The position numbers and the translations under genes are program-made. The notes beneath the pieces were generated by a model. It ran no database searches, was not told where the DNA came from, and saw only the letters and a program-made list of their open reading frames with translations. A stretch of 64,000 nucleotides of DNA, from the NCBI RefSeq assembly GCF_000733775.1, contig NZ_JPOE01000005.1, positions 1,054,001 through 1,118,000 of the forward strand. The letters run 5' to 3'. The DNA is from Thiomonas sp. FB-Cd. GTDB lineage: Bacteria; Pseudomonadota; Gammaproteobacteria; Burkholderiales; Burkholderiaceae_C. This document shows, one piece after another, positions 1 to 9,714 of the stretch (its first letter is position 1; each line of letters starts with the position of its first letter).

Positions 1-1278
1 CTCGCTGGCGTCGGATTGCAGGTCGGAGCGGCGATGCTCGCAGACATGCTAGGTGTTCCGATCGCCGCGCGCGCGACGCTGCAGCAGATCGGGTTGATCG
101 CCACGCACCTTCCGAACATTCAATTGCCCGCACTCGGCATATCAATTGCCGTGGTCGCCACCGTCCTACTGTTCAAGCATTTCAGGCCCCGCTGGCCGGT
201 GGCGCTTGTCGTCGTGGCTGTGGGCATCGAATCGAGTGTCATCTGGAATTTGAGCGGCTACGGCATTGCCGTCATCGGCCCTCTGGACATCGGCTTACCG
301 CATCTGCACCTGTTCGAATTGGGTTGGTACCAGACGGTGGACCTGCTGCAAGTGGCCGGATCCTGTTTCGTCGTGGTGATTGCGCAGAGCGCTGCGACGA
401 GCCGCGCGTTCGCCGAACGCCATGGCGATGGTACCGATCCGGATTCTGATCTTCTCGGCCTAGCCGCGGCAAATGTGGCGGCAGCGCTAAGCGGCGCCTT
501 CGTGGTCAACGGCAGCCCGACGCAGACCGCCATGGCGGAACAGGCGGGCGCGCGCAGCCAGCTCGCGCAGCTGACCATGGCTTGCGTCGTCGTAGCGGTT
601 CTGCTGATCCTCGGGCACTCGCTCCAGTACCTGCCGCAATGCATCCTGGCGTCCGTCGTGTTCACGATCGCGGTCGGGCTTATTGCGGTCCGGCAACTCG
701 CCGAGATCCGGCGCGAGAGCCCGGGAGAATTCGCGCTCGCAGCGGCGACAGCCCTTGTCGTGGTGAGCGCCGGCGTTGGAACGGGGATCTTCGTCGCGAT
801 CGTGCTTTCGCTCTTGCGCCATGTGCGTCACAGCTATCGCCCGCACACTATGGTGTTCTCGCCGGACGAGGAAAGTCGTTGGAAGCCCGTCCCGTCGCAA
901 GCGGGCCTCGAAACGACCCCGGGCCTGATCGTGTACCGTTTTGCAGCCGACCTGTTCTACGCGAACGTGCAACTGTTCGTCGATGAGGCGCACCGACTGA
1001 TCAACAACGCGCCGCACCCGGTTCGCTGGTTCATCGTCGACGCCTCCGCGATCACCGATCTGGATTACTCAGCGGGGCGGTCGGTCAACGGCATGTGCGA
1101 GGAATTGGCTAGGCGTGATATCAAGGTGATATTTGCCCGCGTGAACCGTTACCTCCGCGCCGACATGGATCGCCATGGCGTCACGGCTGTGATCGGGGCG
1201 GGCAACGTCCACGAGACCTTGCACGAGGCGCTCACGATCGCAAGCGGTTCGAGCATTGCTACGTCACAGGTGCAATAG
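1..1278 (+). CDS. SulP-family anion transporter with STAS domain, 5' partial
   Basis: Inner-membrane SulP/SLC26-type permease, a family that moves sulfate, bicarbonate or related anions. The frame is open to the left edge, so the N-terminal membrane half lies outside the window. What is visible is a run of hydrophobic segments (for example around residues 45, 65, 115, 190, 210 and 240 of the fragment). A soluble C-terminal STAS domain follows, from about residue 300, with the typical loop DASAITDLDYSAG. The C-terminus is complete. The substrate cannot be inferred. It is co-oriented with the hydroxyproline cluster but about 800 bases upstream of it, so it is probably a separate transcription unit. 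Confidence 0.88.
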   Translation, partial: LAGVGLQVGAAMLADMLGVPIAARATLQQIGLIATHLPNIQLPALGISIAVVATVLLFKHFRPRWPVALVVVAVGIESSVIWNLSGYGIAVIGPLDIGLPHLHLFELGWYQTVDLLQVAGSCFVVVIAQSAATSRAFAERHGDGTDPDSDLLGLAAANVAAALSGAFVVNGSPTQTAMAEQAGARSQLAQLTMACVVVAVLLILGHSLQYLPQCILASVVFTIAVGLIAVRQLAEIRRESPGEFALAAATALVVVSAGVGTGIFVAIVLSLLRHVRHSYRPHTMVFSPDEESRWKPVPSQAGLETTPGLIVYRFAADLFYANVQLFVDEAHRLINNAPHPVRWFIVDASAITDLDYSAGRSVNGMCEELARRDIKVIFARVNRYLRADMDRHGVTAVIGAGNVHETLHEALTIASGSSIATSQVQ

Positions 1279-2088
1279 TGCGGGACACCAACTCCAGCTA
1301 GGCGCTCCCGGGCCTTGGCGTCCTGTTTGTGCAAGCCGCCGGCAAGAACAGTACTGTTCTCCGGTGACCCTGCGGATCTTGATCGGCACTGACAATGCGC
1401 TGTCGCACGCCATCAAGTATGGTTCACGAGATGGTGAGTCTCGTGTTGCTATGCTTGGTGGGAATCTATGCCGGCGCAGCCATCGTGCATCACGTCATCC
1501 AGCGCCATAACACGCTGCGCTGAATGCTCTGATCCGCGCGCAGTGCCCGCTGCCGGATAGTCGCTTGTTGCGATGCTGTCCCTGGCATCTTGCCCCCGGC
1601 CGTGTCCGCTCGACCCGGCGCACCTGAAAGCGATCAAACTTCGTACCGCTGGCGGTGGTTGTAGAACGTCAACCAATCGACGATCCATTCCACTGCCCGT
1701 CTGGCACGCCGGAAGCGATCGGATGGCAGATCAGGTTCGAGGGCAAGTTCGTGGCTGCAGGAAGCTGACGCTCACCTCTTCGTCGTTAATGGCGTACGTC
1801 GAGACACTCGCTTGGCAGGCTGCTGGCTGCCGCGCGGCTAGGGCCGCGGTCAGGACATCGATAGGTCCAGAGAAAGACTCCTGAGAGAGAAACATCGAGC
1901 ATGAGGCTTCAGCGCGGATCTGCCTGACCGATTCGCAGCAAACCGCCGCACCTTGGAGCCGCCTTGCGGGTAATCCCCAAGTCAATCACACACTATGCGG
2001 ATCTTCTCACCGCGTCAGCGCGAAACTCACAAGACAGTCGGTGTTCGTACCCCGAGAATTCAACCGTGTCACAAATACGGAGGCGAAA
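1279..2088. other. gene-poor intergenic region with a short palindrome
   Basis: About 800 bases with no recognisable gene; the reading frames here have no family features. It contains a perfect 14-base palindrome, GAACAGTACTGTTC, at 1346-1359, inside an imperfect hairpin flanked by CCGG. There is also one possible 34-residue membrane peptide (listed separately). The last part presumably carries the promoter of the deaminase gene, but no clear -35/-10 pair stands out by eye. Confidence 0.4.
1419..1523 (+). CDS. possible 34-residue single-span membrane peptide
   Basis: ATG to TGA frame encoding a short peptide with a continuous hydrophobic stretch (LVLLCLVGIYAGAAIV) followed by a polar, basic C-terminus (HHVIQRHNTLR). 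That is the layout of small bacterial membrane proteins. No convincing ribosome binding site precedes it and I know no family for it. It may be chance in a high-GC sequence. Confidence 0.2.
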   Translation: MVHEMVSLVLLCLVGIYAGAAIVHHVIQRHNTLR

Positions 2089-2985
2089 GTGGACACCAAT
2101 TGGAAGGGGGTATTCCCAGCGGTTACGACCAACTTTAACGCTGATCAAAGTCTTGACCGCAGCGGAACCGCGAACGGGATCCGGTTGCAGCTTGAGGCGG
2201 GTGTAAGCGGAGTGATCGTGTGTGGCTCACTCGGCGAAGCCTCCACCCTAACTCCTGCAGAAAAGCTCGAAGTTGTCGGCATTGCGCGCGAAGTCTGCCA
2301 AGCACGAATCCCGGTTCTGCTGACGATAGCCGAGGACTCGACGCGCGTCGCATGCGCCCTGGCACGAGACGCGGCACGCCAGGGTGTCGATGGACTAATG
2401 GTGCTGCACGGCTTGCGCTACGTATCCGACGGCGTCGAGACAGTCGCGCACTTCAACGCCCTGGCCGACGCCTCGGATCTTCCGATGATGATCTACAACA
2501 ATCCGCTCGCGTACGGGGTCGACGTCGGCTTGCCAGTACTCGACGAATTGGCAAGGAACCCGTTGTTCATCGCAATCAAGGAGTCCTCGGGAGACATTCG
2601 GCGGGTCACCGACATCAAGCGGGAATTCGGTGATCGCTACCAGATCCTTTGTGGAGTAGATAACCTGGCTCTCGAGGCGCTCATGATGGGCGCTGACGGA
2701 TGGGTCGCGGGGCTGTGCTGCGCATTTCCCCGCGAGACCGTCGCCATCTACGAGGCTTACCGCGCGCAAAGGTATGACGAGGCCTTGTCAATCTATCGCT
2801 GGTTTGCACCTCTACTGGCACTCGATGTGTCAAACAAGCTGGTGCAGAACATCAAGCTTGCCGAGTCGATGGTCGGCGCCGGCACCGAGCACGTGCGGCA
2901 ACCGCGTCTGCCGTTGAGCGGCACCGAACGCGCGAACGTGGCAGCGGTCATCGACCGCGCCTTGGCTACGCGGCCGGTGCTCTGA
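2089..2985 (+). CDS. DapA-family lyase, probable pyrroline-4-hydroxy-2-carboxylate deaminase
   Basis: Class I aldolase of the DapA/N-acetylneuraminate lyase superfamily, 298 residues, the normal family length. The Schiff-base lysine is K164 in AIKESSGD and the assisting tyrosine is Y136 in IYNNP. The GTG at 2089 is chosen because GGAGG (2079-2083) sits just ahead of it; the frame is open further upstream but without a site. DapA-like proteins in hydroxyproline clusters (LhpC/HypD type) deaminate delta1-pyrroline-4-hydroxy-2-carboxylate to alpha-ketoglutarate semialdehyde. The epimerase and D-hydroxyproline dehydrogenase downstream make that role the best inference here. An ordinary dihydrodipicolinate synthase is less likely in this context. 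Confidence 0.85.
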   Translation: MDTNWKGVFPAVTTNFNADQSLDRSGTANGIRLQLEAGVSGVIVCGSLGEASTLTPAEKLEVVGIAREVCQARIPVLLTIAEDSTRVACALARDAARQGVDGLMVLHGLRYVSDGVETVAHFNALADASDLPMMIYNNPLAYGVDVGLPVLDELARNPLFIAIKESSGDIRRVTDIKREFGDRYQILCGVDNLALEALMMGADGWVAGLCCAFPRETVAIYEAYRAQRYDEALSIYRWFAPLLALDVSNKLVQNIKLAESMVGAGTEHVRQPRLPLSGTERANVAAVIDRALATRPVL

Positions 2986-3028
2986 GCGCCGCGCGAGCCC
3001 TATACAAACACAACGAGAGGAGACGATC

Positions 3029-4174
3029 ATGCTAGTAGAAAAGGCGTTTTATGCGGTGGCGCTGGCAAGCAGCGTTGCATTCACAGCTCAAGGTGCAGCA
3101 CATGCGGCTGGCAGTGTCATCAAGTTTGGCGTCCAGGCTCCGATCACTGGACAGTATGCCAACGAGGGGCAGGGCATCAGCAACGCCGCGAAACTGTTGG
3201 CGGCCGAGTGGAACAAACGTGGTGGCCTGCTCGGCCGCAGGATCGTCGTCGAACTCTGCGATGACCAGGGGCAGGCGGCTCAGGGTGCCATCTGCGCCCG
3301 CCAGTTCGTTAACGACGGGGTTCTTGCGGTAATAGGTAGCTACACGAGCGGTGCAGCGCTCGCGGCGGAGCCTATTTACGCGGCATCCAGCATCATCCAG
3401 ACCTCGGACGGCACTAGCGATCAGCTGACCGCGCACGGCTACAAAACCTTCTTCCGCAATGCGCCGCCGAACAGCGCTGAGGCCGTATTCACTGCAAAGT
3501 ATTTTGTCGCCAAGGGATATCGAAAGGTGGCAGTGATCACCGACCACTCGAGCTTTGCGACGGGGCTCGCACAGTCGGTCATCGCAGAGGCCAAGAAGGC
3601 GGGCGTTGACATCGTCGATGAGGCATACATCAATGCCGGCACGCAGGACTACACGCCAGTGTTGACCAAACTCGGTGCCTTGCATCCCGACGCCGTCTAT
3701 TTTTCCGGTTACTACACGGACGGTGGGCTGATCAAGGCGCAAATGTCACAGCTCGGCCTGAAGGCCCCCTTTATTGGCGGCGATGCGAATCAGAACACCG
3801 CTTTCGCCAAGATTGCCGGAACCGCCGCTGCGGGCGCAGTGATCATCAACGTGCCGGCACCCCAGGACCTCCCGTACAAGTCTGCGCAAAAGTTCCTGGC
3901 GAATTACAGGGCAATGTATGGAAAGGCGCCGCCGAGCGTCTATACGTTGACCAATGCCGACGGCATGCGGGCGATTCTGCAAACTGCCGAGCGCATCAAA
4001 ACCGTCAAGCCCACGGAGCTAATCCCCGCGCTCCATCACCTGAGCCGTTTCAACGGCTACACCGGGCAGTTCTCGTGGAACGAAGCTGGCGAGCGAATCG
4101 GCAGCGGCTTTGTCGCTTTCGTGATCACGCCGAGCGCCGGTTACCGGATCGTTTACCCGAAGTCCGGCGACTGA
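3029..4174 (+). CDS. Liv-type ABC transporter periplasmic substrate-binding protein
   Basis: Periplasmic binding protein of the LivJ/LivK (Peripla_BP_6) type, 381 residues, starting just after a GAGAGGAGA site. A Sec signal peptide runs to about residue 26 (cleavage likely after AHA), followed by the conserved opening VIKFGVQAPITGQYA. It heads a five-gene importer (binding protein, two permeases, two ATPases). Its position between the deaminase and the hydroxyproline epimerase suggests the ligand is hydroxyproline or a related imino acid rather than leucine. That is inferred from context only. Confidence 0.9.
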   Translation: MLVEKAFYAVALASSVAFTAQGAAHAAGSVIKFGVQAPITGQYANEGQGISNAAKLLAAEWNKRGGLLGRRIVVELCDDQGQAAQGAICARQFVNDGVLAVIGSYTSGAALAAEPIYAASSIIQTSDGTSDQLTAHGYKTFFRNAPPNSAEAVFTAKYFVAKGYRKVAVITDHSSFATGLAQSVIAEAKKAGVDIVDEAYINAGTQDYTPVLTKLGALHPDAVYFSGYYTDGGLIKAQMSQLGLKAPFIGGDANQNTAFAKIAGTAAAGAVIINVPAPQDLPYKSAQKFLANYRAMYGKAPPSVYTLTNADGMRAILQTAERIKTVKPTELIPALHHLSRFNGYTGQFSWNEAGERIGSGFVAFVITPSAGYRIVYPKSGD

Positions 4175-4190
4175 TCTGATTTCGAAAGAC

Positions 4191-4218
4191 GCGGGGCGCC
4201 CCGGGCGGAGCGCCCCGC
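4191..4218 (+). promoter_or_regulatory. GC-rich intercistronic hairpin
   Basis: Perfect 9-base arms GCGGGGCGC / GCGCCCCGC around a 10-base loop, between the binding-protein gene and the first permease gene, with no U-run after it. Such hairpins commonly stabilise the upstream message, so the binding protein is made in excess over the membrane parts. Partial attenuation is the alternative. Confidence 0.5.
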
Positions 4219-4236
4219 TCGACATTCGGGGGTTGC

Positions 4237-5136
4237 ATGCTAGGCACACTTGTTCAGCAGTTGGTCAACGGACTGGCCGTGGGCGGAATTTATGCCTTGA
4301 TTGCCTTGGGGTACACGATGGTTTACGGTGTGCTGAGGCAGATCAATTTTGCCCACGGCGATCTTTGCATACTTGGCGCATATATTGGGTTGATGGTCTT
4401 GCGCGCGTTTCGTGGGCATTCATCAATCGTTGCAGTCGCTCTGGCTTTCGTCGTCGCAGCCTCTGTAGTCGCAGTGGCCGGTCTACTCCTCGAGCGGGTG
4501 GCCTATCGCCCGCTACGAAAAGCCAACAAGCTGGCCCCTGTGGTGTCAGCGCTTGGTGCGTCGCTAGTTATTGAGAACGGGCTGATGCTGCTTTGGGGGC
4601 CGCAGATCATGGTTTTTCCAGAGCACATTCTGGGGGGCTCAAGTTGGCATTTCCTAGGGGCGGCCATCACGTCACTCCAGTTGGCAATCATCTGCGGCTC
4701 CGCGCTGCTTATGGCAGCCCTATATGGGTTCGTGCATCACACACGCTTTGGTACAGCGATGCGCGCTGCGGCGAGTGACCAGGACGCTGCAAGGCTAATG
4801 GGAATTGATGTCAATAAAGTGATCATTGCGGTCTTCATGCTGGGGCCGGCGATTGGCGCCGTAGGTGGGTTATTCGTGGGGCTTTATTACCGGCAGGTCT
4901 ATTTCACGATGGGTTGGACCTATGGATTGAACGCCTTCATCGCCGCCATCCTTGGCGGCATCGGAAACATTCCGGGGGCGATGTTGGGAGGGGTGATCCT
5001 AGGGCTATTCAGCGCGCTAGCAGCGGGATTCATCTCAAGCTCTTGGCAACAGGCGATCACGTTCGCGCTGCTGATTGGCATCCTGCTGTTACGGCCCACC
5101 GGGCTGCTCGGTGAACGCGTTGCGGAGAAAGTATGA
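4237..5136 (+). CDS. Liv-type ABC transporter permease (LivH-like)
   Basis: Inner-membrane permease of the branched-chain amino acid ABC class, 299 residues with about eight hydrophobic segments. It opens with the LivH-typical QQLVNGLAVGGIYALIALGY and carries the ILGGIGNIPGAMLGG loop near residue 245 that contacts the ATPase subunits. The stop overlaps the start of the second permease by four bases (ATGA), showing translational coupling. With its neighbours it forms the channel of the presumed hydroxyproline importer. Confidence 0.92.
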   Translation: MLGTLVQQLVNGLAVGGIYALIALGYTMVYGVLRQINFAHGDLCILGAYIGLMVLRAFRGHSSIVAVALAFVVAASVVAVAGLLLERVAYRPLRKANKLAPVVSALGASLVIENGLMLLWGPQIMVFPEHILGGSSWHFLGAAITSLQLAIICGSALLMAALYGFVHHTRFGTAMRAAASDQDAARLMGIDVNKVIIAVFMLGPAIGAVGGLFVGLYYRQVYFTMGWTYGLNAFIAAILGGIGNIPGAMLGGVILGLFSALAAGFISSSWQQAITFALLIGILLLRPTGLLGERVAEKV

Positions 5137-6074
5137 TGCAAAAGCTGAATCGCCGAACCTTGGTGCGACCCGGCCTGCTGGCGTGGGCTGTCTGCCTCGC
5201 CGCGCCCTACGTTTTGAGCGCGACCTGGCTGTTCATTGCAACGCTATTTGCGATGTACGCGCTGGTGGCTTTGAGCCAAGATATCGTGCTCGGACGGGCA
5301 GGCATGTTCGACATGGGGCATGCGGTGTACTTCGGCATCGGTGCGTACGCAACAGGAATACTGAGCACTGCGTTCGCGTGGCCAGTGCTCGCGACCTGGC
5401 CGATCGCTGCCCTCGTTGCCGTCCTCTGTGCGATGGCGCTAGCGGTTCCGATCGTGAAGTTGCGCGGAGACTATCTCCTTGTAGCCACCCTTGGCCTTAA
5501 CGCGATTTTCGTCCTCGCCCTCGACAACAACCTGCTCGGCGTTACGGGCGGCGCAGACGGAATCTTCGGCATCGGGGCACCTGCCATATTGGGTCGGGCT
5601 TGCATCTCCGCGCCTAGCCAATTCTGGCTGTGCTGGTCTGTTCTCGGCATCGGGCTCTATCTGATGTGGCGCCTGGATCGATCTCACCTGGGCAGAACCC
5701 TGCGGCTGATTAAGACCGACGAGCTTGCAGCAACGACGCTCGGCGTCAATGCGCGCCACTACAAGGTTCTTGCATTTGGTCTGGGAGCGGGACTTGCATC
5801 GGTTGCCGGTGCGCTGTTTGCCAGCGTCATGGGCAATGTCAGTCCAGGCTCGTTCAACTTTGCTGAGTCCGTCACTCTATTTGCGATCGTACTGGTCGGT
5901 GGCCAGGGTTCGGTGGCGGGTGTGCTGCTGGGTACTGTGCTGATGTTCGTTGTTCCGCAGGCGTTTCGGCAATTCGAAACGTATCGCTACCTCGTCTTCG
6001 GCGTCGCGATGATGGTCGCGATGGTCGCACGTCCCGAAGGCATCTGGCCGCGTCGCGCCGTGCAGGAGACCTGA
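5133..6074 (+). CDS. Liv-type ABC transporter permease (LivM-like)
   Basis: Second inner-membrane permease, 313 residues, LivM type. Multiple hydrophobic spans, a conserved central [20 protein letters not shown] segment, and a C-terminal [15 protein letters not shown] loop for ATPase contact. Two adjacent ATG codons (5133 and 5136) could both serve as start; the first overlaps the preceding stop. The ATPase gene follows after two bases. Confidence 0.92.
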   Translation: MMQKLNRRTLVRPGLLAWAVCLAAPYVLSATWLFIATLFAMYALVALSQDIVLGRAGMFDMGHAVYFGIGAYATGILSTAFAWPVLATWPIAALVAVLCAMALAVPIVKLRGDYLLVATLGLNAIFVLALDNNLLGVTGGADGIFGIGAPAILGRACISAPSQFWLCWSVLGIGLYLMWRLDRSHLGRTLRLIKTDELAATTLGVNARHYKVLAFGLGAGLASVAGALFASVMGNVSPGSFNFAESVTLFAIVLVGGQGSVAGVLLGTVLMFVVPQAFRQFETYRYLVFGVAMMVAMVARPEGIWPRRAVQET

Positions 6075-6076
6075 CC

Positions 6077-6850
6077 ATGGCACAGCATCTGCTTGAGTTG
6101 CAAGGGGTTGGCATACGCTTCGGCGGCCTACAGGCGGTAGCTGACCTCAGCTTTTCTGTCGGGCCTGGCGAGGTGGTCGGTCTGATTGGCCCGAACGGCG
6201 CGGGCAAGACCACGGCGTTCAACCTGATAACCGGTGTCTATCGGCCGACAGCGGGCGAGATTCGCTTTGATGGGAGCATCATCAGCGGGCGGCTCCCCCA
6301 CGAGATCGCGGCGCGCGGCATCGCGCGAACATTTCAGACGATACGGCTCTTTCAGGGTCACAGCGTATTGCAAAACATTCTGGCGGGCACTCATCTACAC
6401 GTGCGTCAGCGCTGGTGGCAAGGTCTTCTGGGCCTTCCTGAACAACGGCGTGAGGAAAGGCATTTGCGCGACGAGAGCATGTCGATGCTCGCTGAATTGG
6501 GACTAGATAGGTATGCGGACATGAATGCCGGGCAGTTGGCCTATGGCGTGCAGCGGCGAGTTGAGCTAGCTCGGGCGCTAATGACCCGTCCCCGGTTGCT
6601 GATTCTCGACGAGCCCGCTGCTGGCCTGAACGATGCGGAATCTCTGGCACTCAATGAAACGATACGGAACATACAGGCGCGAGGTATCGGTGTGCTACTC
6701 GTCGAGCACGATATGAACGTGGTGATGAACGTCACCGACAAAGTCGTGTGCATTAATTTCGGGCGCAAGATCGCCGAAGGGGTCCCAGCAGCCGTCGCTG
6801 CCAACGACGCCGTGGTCGAGGCGTACCTCGGACGGGACGAAGAACTATGA
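6077..6850 (+). CDS. Liv-type ABC transporter ATP-binding protein (LivG-like)
   Basis: Cytoplasmic ATPase subunit, 257 residues. Walker A is GPNGAGKT near residue 40, the signature is the LivG variant [14 protein letters not shown], and Walker B is [11 protein letters not shown] followed by the H-loop in [10 protein letters not shown]. The C-terminal end has the LivG-type VVEAYLG tail. It overlaps the next ATPase gene by ATGA. Confidence 0.93.
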   Translation: MAQHLLELQGVGIRFGGLQAVADLSFSVGPGEVVGLIGPNGAGKTTAFNLITGVYRPTAGEIRFDGSIISGRLPHEIAARGIARTFQTIRLFQGHSVLQNILAGTHLHVRQRWWQGLLGLPEQRREERHLRDESMSMLAELGLDRYADMNAGQLAYGVQRRVELARALMTRPRLLILDEPAAGLNDAESLALNETIRNIQARGIGVLLVEHDMNVVMNVTDKVVCINFGRKIAEGVPAAVAANDAVVEAYLGRDEEL

Positions 6851-7599
6851 GTGAACTTAATTTGTCGGACCGGCGAATTGGTCACGAAGAACTGCTGTCG
6901 GTAAACTCGTTGACCGTAAAGTACGGCGCGATTTCAGCCCTGCGCGGCGCCTCCCTTCGCGTAAGGCGCGGCGAAATCGTCTCCTTGTTAGGTGCCAACG
7001 GCGCCGGAAAGAGCACGCTGATGCGAACCATTAGCGGCTTGCTGAGACCGACGGCGGGGAGCATTGCTTTCGACGGGGAGTCCACATTGGGGATCAGCGC
7101 CGACCGCATCGTTCGCCGCGGCATATCGCAGGTACCGGAGGGGCGGAGGGTCTTTCCGACCTTGACCGTACGTGAGAACCTGGTGCTTGGCGGCTATACC
7201 CGTCCGGCGTGGGAAGTGGGCCGAGGCCTGGAAGCCTCCTACGCTCTTTTCCCCAGGCTCGCAGAGCGCGAAGGTCAACTGGCCGGCACCTTGTCCGGAG
7301 GCGAACAGCAGATGCTGGCCATCAGCCGTGCGTTGATGGCGCGACCGCGGTTGCTGCTACTAGACGAGCCGAGTCTTGGCCTCGCACCAATCATCGTGCG
7401 TGACATTTTCCAAGCGCTACGCAAGATTGCCGGAGACGGCCTAACGATCTTAATCGTCGAGCAAAACGCGCGAATGGCTTTGCGCCTGGCGAATCGCGCC
7501 TACGTCTTGGAGCACGGCGAAGTGGTAGCTGAAGGTTCCGCGCGTGAGCTCCTCGATTCCGACTTGGTGCAGGCGAGCTACCTTGGCGGTGGACATTGA
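6847..7599 (+). CDS. Liv-type ABC transporter ATP-binding protein (LivF-like)
   Basis: Second ATPase subunit, 250 residues. Walker A GANGAGKST, signature LSGGEQQM, Walker B LLLLDEPSLGL, and a LivF-type C-terminus ending SYLGGGH. An extra hydrophilic N-terminal stretch of about 18 residues precedes the usual start of the domain; a shorter start is possible, but the ATGA overlap with the upstream gene favours 6847. Confidence 0.92.
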   Translation: MSELNLSDRRIGHEELLSVNSLTVKYGAISALRGASLRVRRGEIVSLLGANGAGKSTLMRTISGLLRPTAGSIAFDGESTLGISADRIVRRGISQVPEGRRVFPTLTVRENLVLGGYTRPAWEVGRGLEASYALFPRLAEREGQLAGTLSGGEQQMLAISRALMARPRLLLLDEPSLGLAPIIVRDIFQALRKIAGDGLTILIVEQNARMALRLANRAYVLEHGEVVAEGSARELLDSDLVQASYLGGGH

Positions 7600-7634
7600 T
7601 GGAGGCCCCATTTCATGATCTCTGGAAGTAGACG

Positions 7635-8594
7635 ATGACCAGAACGCTTCGATTTATCGACTCGCACACCGGCGGTGAGCCAACACGGGTTTTGCTTGAG
7701 GGCATCCCTCGGCCGGCGCGGGGGAGGATTCGCGAGTGGTATCAAGAAATTCGCCGAGAGTACGGCTGGTTGCTAGCCGCGGCAGTCAATGAGCCGCGCG
7801 GATCGGACATCCTGGTCGGTGCCGCATATTGGCCACCGACCGAGTCGGATATGGCCGGCGAGGTGATGTTCTTCAACAACGTCGGACTGCTCGGCATGTG
7901 CGGGCACGGCACGATCGGACTGGTGGTCTCGCTCGCGCACTTGGGCCGTCTTGCTCCTGGCCTCCACACGCTTCACACGCCGGTTGGCAACGTGCGCGCG
8001 TTTCTGCGCGAAGACGGCAGGGTGCGCGTACAGAACGTCCCCTCCTACCGCCACCGCAAGAACGTGGCGATCGACGTTCCTGGATACGGCGGTTTCATCG
8101 GTGACGTCGCGTGGGGCGGGAACTGGTTCTACATCGTAGAGCACGGACAAGACCGCATCGATCTTTCGAACCGAGATCTGCTGACCGAATTGTGCTGGGC
8201 AATACGCGGCGAGCTGCGCGCGAGGGGCATCACGGGGCGCGACGGCGCCGAGATCGATCACATTGAGCTGTCCTCGGCGCGGGACGCGGCGCCGGGCAAC
8301 GATGCGAAGAATTTCGTGCTCTGCTCCGGTAAGGCCTACGACCGCTCGCCGTGCGGAACCGGAACCAGCGCACGACTGGCGTGTCTGGCTGCCGACGGCG
8401 TACTCGGCGCCGGGCAGACGTGGCGCCAGGAGAGCGTCACCGGCAGCGTATTCGAAGGCAATTATGAAAGCTGCACGGTAGACGACGATGGCGTCGCCTG
8501 GATCAAACCGTCGATCACCGGAAGCGCGCAAGTTACCGCCGTTGGCGAGCTGCTATTCGACGAGGCGGAGCGTGCCGCTGATCGCTGGGCCTGA
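7635..8594 (+). CDS. 4-hydroxyproline 2-epimerase (proline racemase family)
   Basis: Cofactor-independent proline-racemase-fold enzyme, 319 residues, predicted to interconvert trans-4-hydroxy-L-proline and cis-4-hydroxy-D-proline. Both catalytic cysteines are present: C89 in GMCGHGTIGL and C240 in SPCGTGTSA. In the related 3-hydroxyproline dehydratases the second cysteine is replaced by threonine, so its presence here supports epimerase or racemase activity. The N-terminal DSHTGGEPTR motif is also typical. This is the first catabolic step after import; the product is the substrate for the dehydrogenase encoded immediately downstream. Confidence 0.92.
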   Translation: MTRTLRFIDSHTGGEPTRVLLEGIPRPARGRIREWYQEIRREYGWLLAAAVNEPRGSDILVGAAYWPPTESDMAGEVMFFNNVGLLGMCGHGTIGLVVSLAHLGRLAPGLHTLHTPVGNVRAFLREDGRVRVQNVPSYRHRKNVAIDVPGYGGFIGDVAWGGNWFYIVEHGQDRIDLSNRDLLTELCWAIRGELRARGITGRDGAEIDHIELSSARDAAPGNDAKNFVLCSGKAYDRSPCGTGTSARLACLAADGVLGAGQTWRQESVTGSVFEGNYESCTVDDDGVAWIKPSITGSAQVTAVGELLFDEAERAADRWA

Positions 8595-8598
8595 GGCG

Positions 8599-9714
8599 AT
8601 GGGCCCCGTGGACTGTCTCATCATCGGGGGCGGCATTGTCGGCGCCGCCTGCGCTCGCGAACTGGCGCGCGCAGGCGCTACGGTCGATCTGCTAGAGGCG
8701 GATTACCTTGGTTCTGGAGCTACGTCGGCTGGGATGGGGCATCTCGTCACCCTGCAGGGAGTGCCGGGCGAGCTCGAGTTTACGCGCCACGGTGTTGAGG
8801 CTTGGCGGCGCGAAGCCGACGAGCTCAAACGCGCGGCAGAATATGTGCAGACGGGGACTCTTTGGATCGCGTCGGGGCCCAGCGAAGTCGAGCTGCTCGA
8901 GCAGCAATCGGATGCGTTCGCCGCCGCCGGGGTCGACGCTGAATTGCTGACCCGCACGGGGTTGGTCGCGGCCGAGCCGGCGTTGGCGGAGGCGGCATGC
9001 GCCGGCCTGCGCGTTCCAGGGGACGCCATCATCTACGCGCCAAAGGCCGCGCAGTGGCTGGGCCGGCAATCCTGCGACGGACGGCTTCGCGTACATCAGG
9101 GGGTGCGCGTAACCCGGGTCGGCCAAGACTGGGCCGAGGCCGACGACGGCCGGCGCTTTGCAGCTGCGCACGTGATCATCGCCGCGGGACTGCAAGCTAA
9201 GGCGCTGCTGCCGGATCTGCCACTCGTCGCCAAGCGCGGACATCTGATGATCACGGATCGTTACCCGGGCATGCTGCGCCACCACGTACTCGAAATCGGT
9301 TACGCCGCTAGCACTCATGCGCAAAGCTCGGTGTCGGTGTCGTTTAACGTGCAACCGCGGCCGACCGGTCAAATCTTGATCGGCTCGTCGCGGGAGATCG
9401 GGGTCGAGAGCGCCTCCGAGGATCCCGCGATCGTGCGGCAATTGGCGCGGCGGGCCATGCAATTCCTGCCTGGGCTGGCCGAGGTTTCTGTGCTGCGCGC
9501 GTGGACCGGAGTGCGGGCGGCGTCGGCCAGCGGCATGCCGATCATAGGCCGTGCAAAGCTGCCAGGCCCGCTGGGCCTAGTCTGGGTGGCTGCTGGTCAT
9601 GAAGGCCTGGGCGTATCAACGGCGCTGGTAACGGCGAGCATCGTGCGCTCCAGGATCGTTGGCGAAAGTCTGCCTGAGGGGTTGGAGCAGCTTTACGGGG
9701 AGGGGGTTTCGTGA
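8599..9714 (+). CDS. D-hydroxyproline dehydrogenase, DAO-type FAD subunit
   Basis: FAD-dependent oxidoreductase of the D-amino-acid oxidase/DadA superfamily, 371 residues, with an N-terminal dinucleotide fold (CLIIGGGIVGAACARELA) and a C-terminal flavin-binding segment around AGHEGLGVST. The ATG at 8599 starts the protein directly before the Rossmann strand; the frame is open further upstream inside the epimerase gene but without family features. Together with the next two genes it matches the three-subunit hydroxyproline dehydrogenase of pseudomonads (LhpB/E/F type), which oxidises cis-4-hydroxy-D-proline to the pyrroline carboxylate. Confidence 0.88.
   Translation: MGPVDCLIIGGGIVGAACARELARAGATVDLLEADYLGSGATSAGMGHLVTLQGVPGELEFTRHGVEAWRREADELKRAAEYVQTGTLWIASGPSEVELLEQQSDAFAAAGVDAELLTRTGLVAAEPALAEAACAGLRVPGDAIIYAPKAAQWLGRQSCDGRLRVHQGVRVTRVGQDWAEADDGRRFAAAHVIIAAGLQAKALLPDLPLVAKRGHLMITDRYPGMLRHHVLEIGYAASTHAQSSVSVSFNVQPRPTGQILIGSSREIGVESASEDPAIVRQLARRAMQFLPGLAEVSVLRAWTGVRAASASGMPIIGRAKLPGPLGLVWVAAGHEGLGVSTALVTASIVRSRIVGESLPEGLEQLYGEGVS

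Noticed and set aside
1346-1359. GAACAGTACTGTTC as a LexA box
   Set aside because: It resembles the Gram-positive GAAC-N-GTTC form, but no SOS gene follows and betaproteobacterial LexA sites differ (CTGT-N8-ACAG).
5075-5500. Extra plus-strand frames inside the permease genes
   Set aside because: Out-of-frame shadows of livH/livM-like genes whose membrane segments and ATGA overlap are clear.
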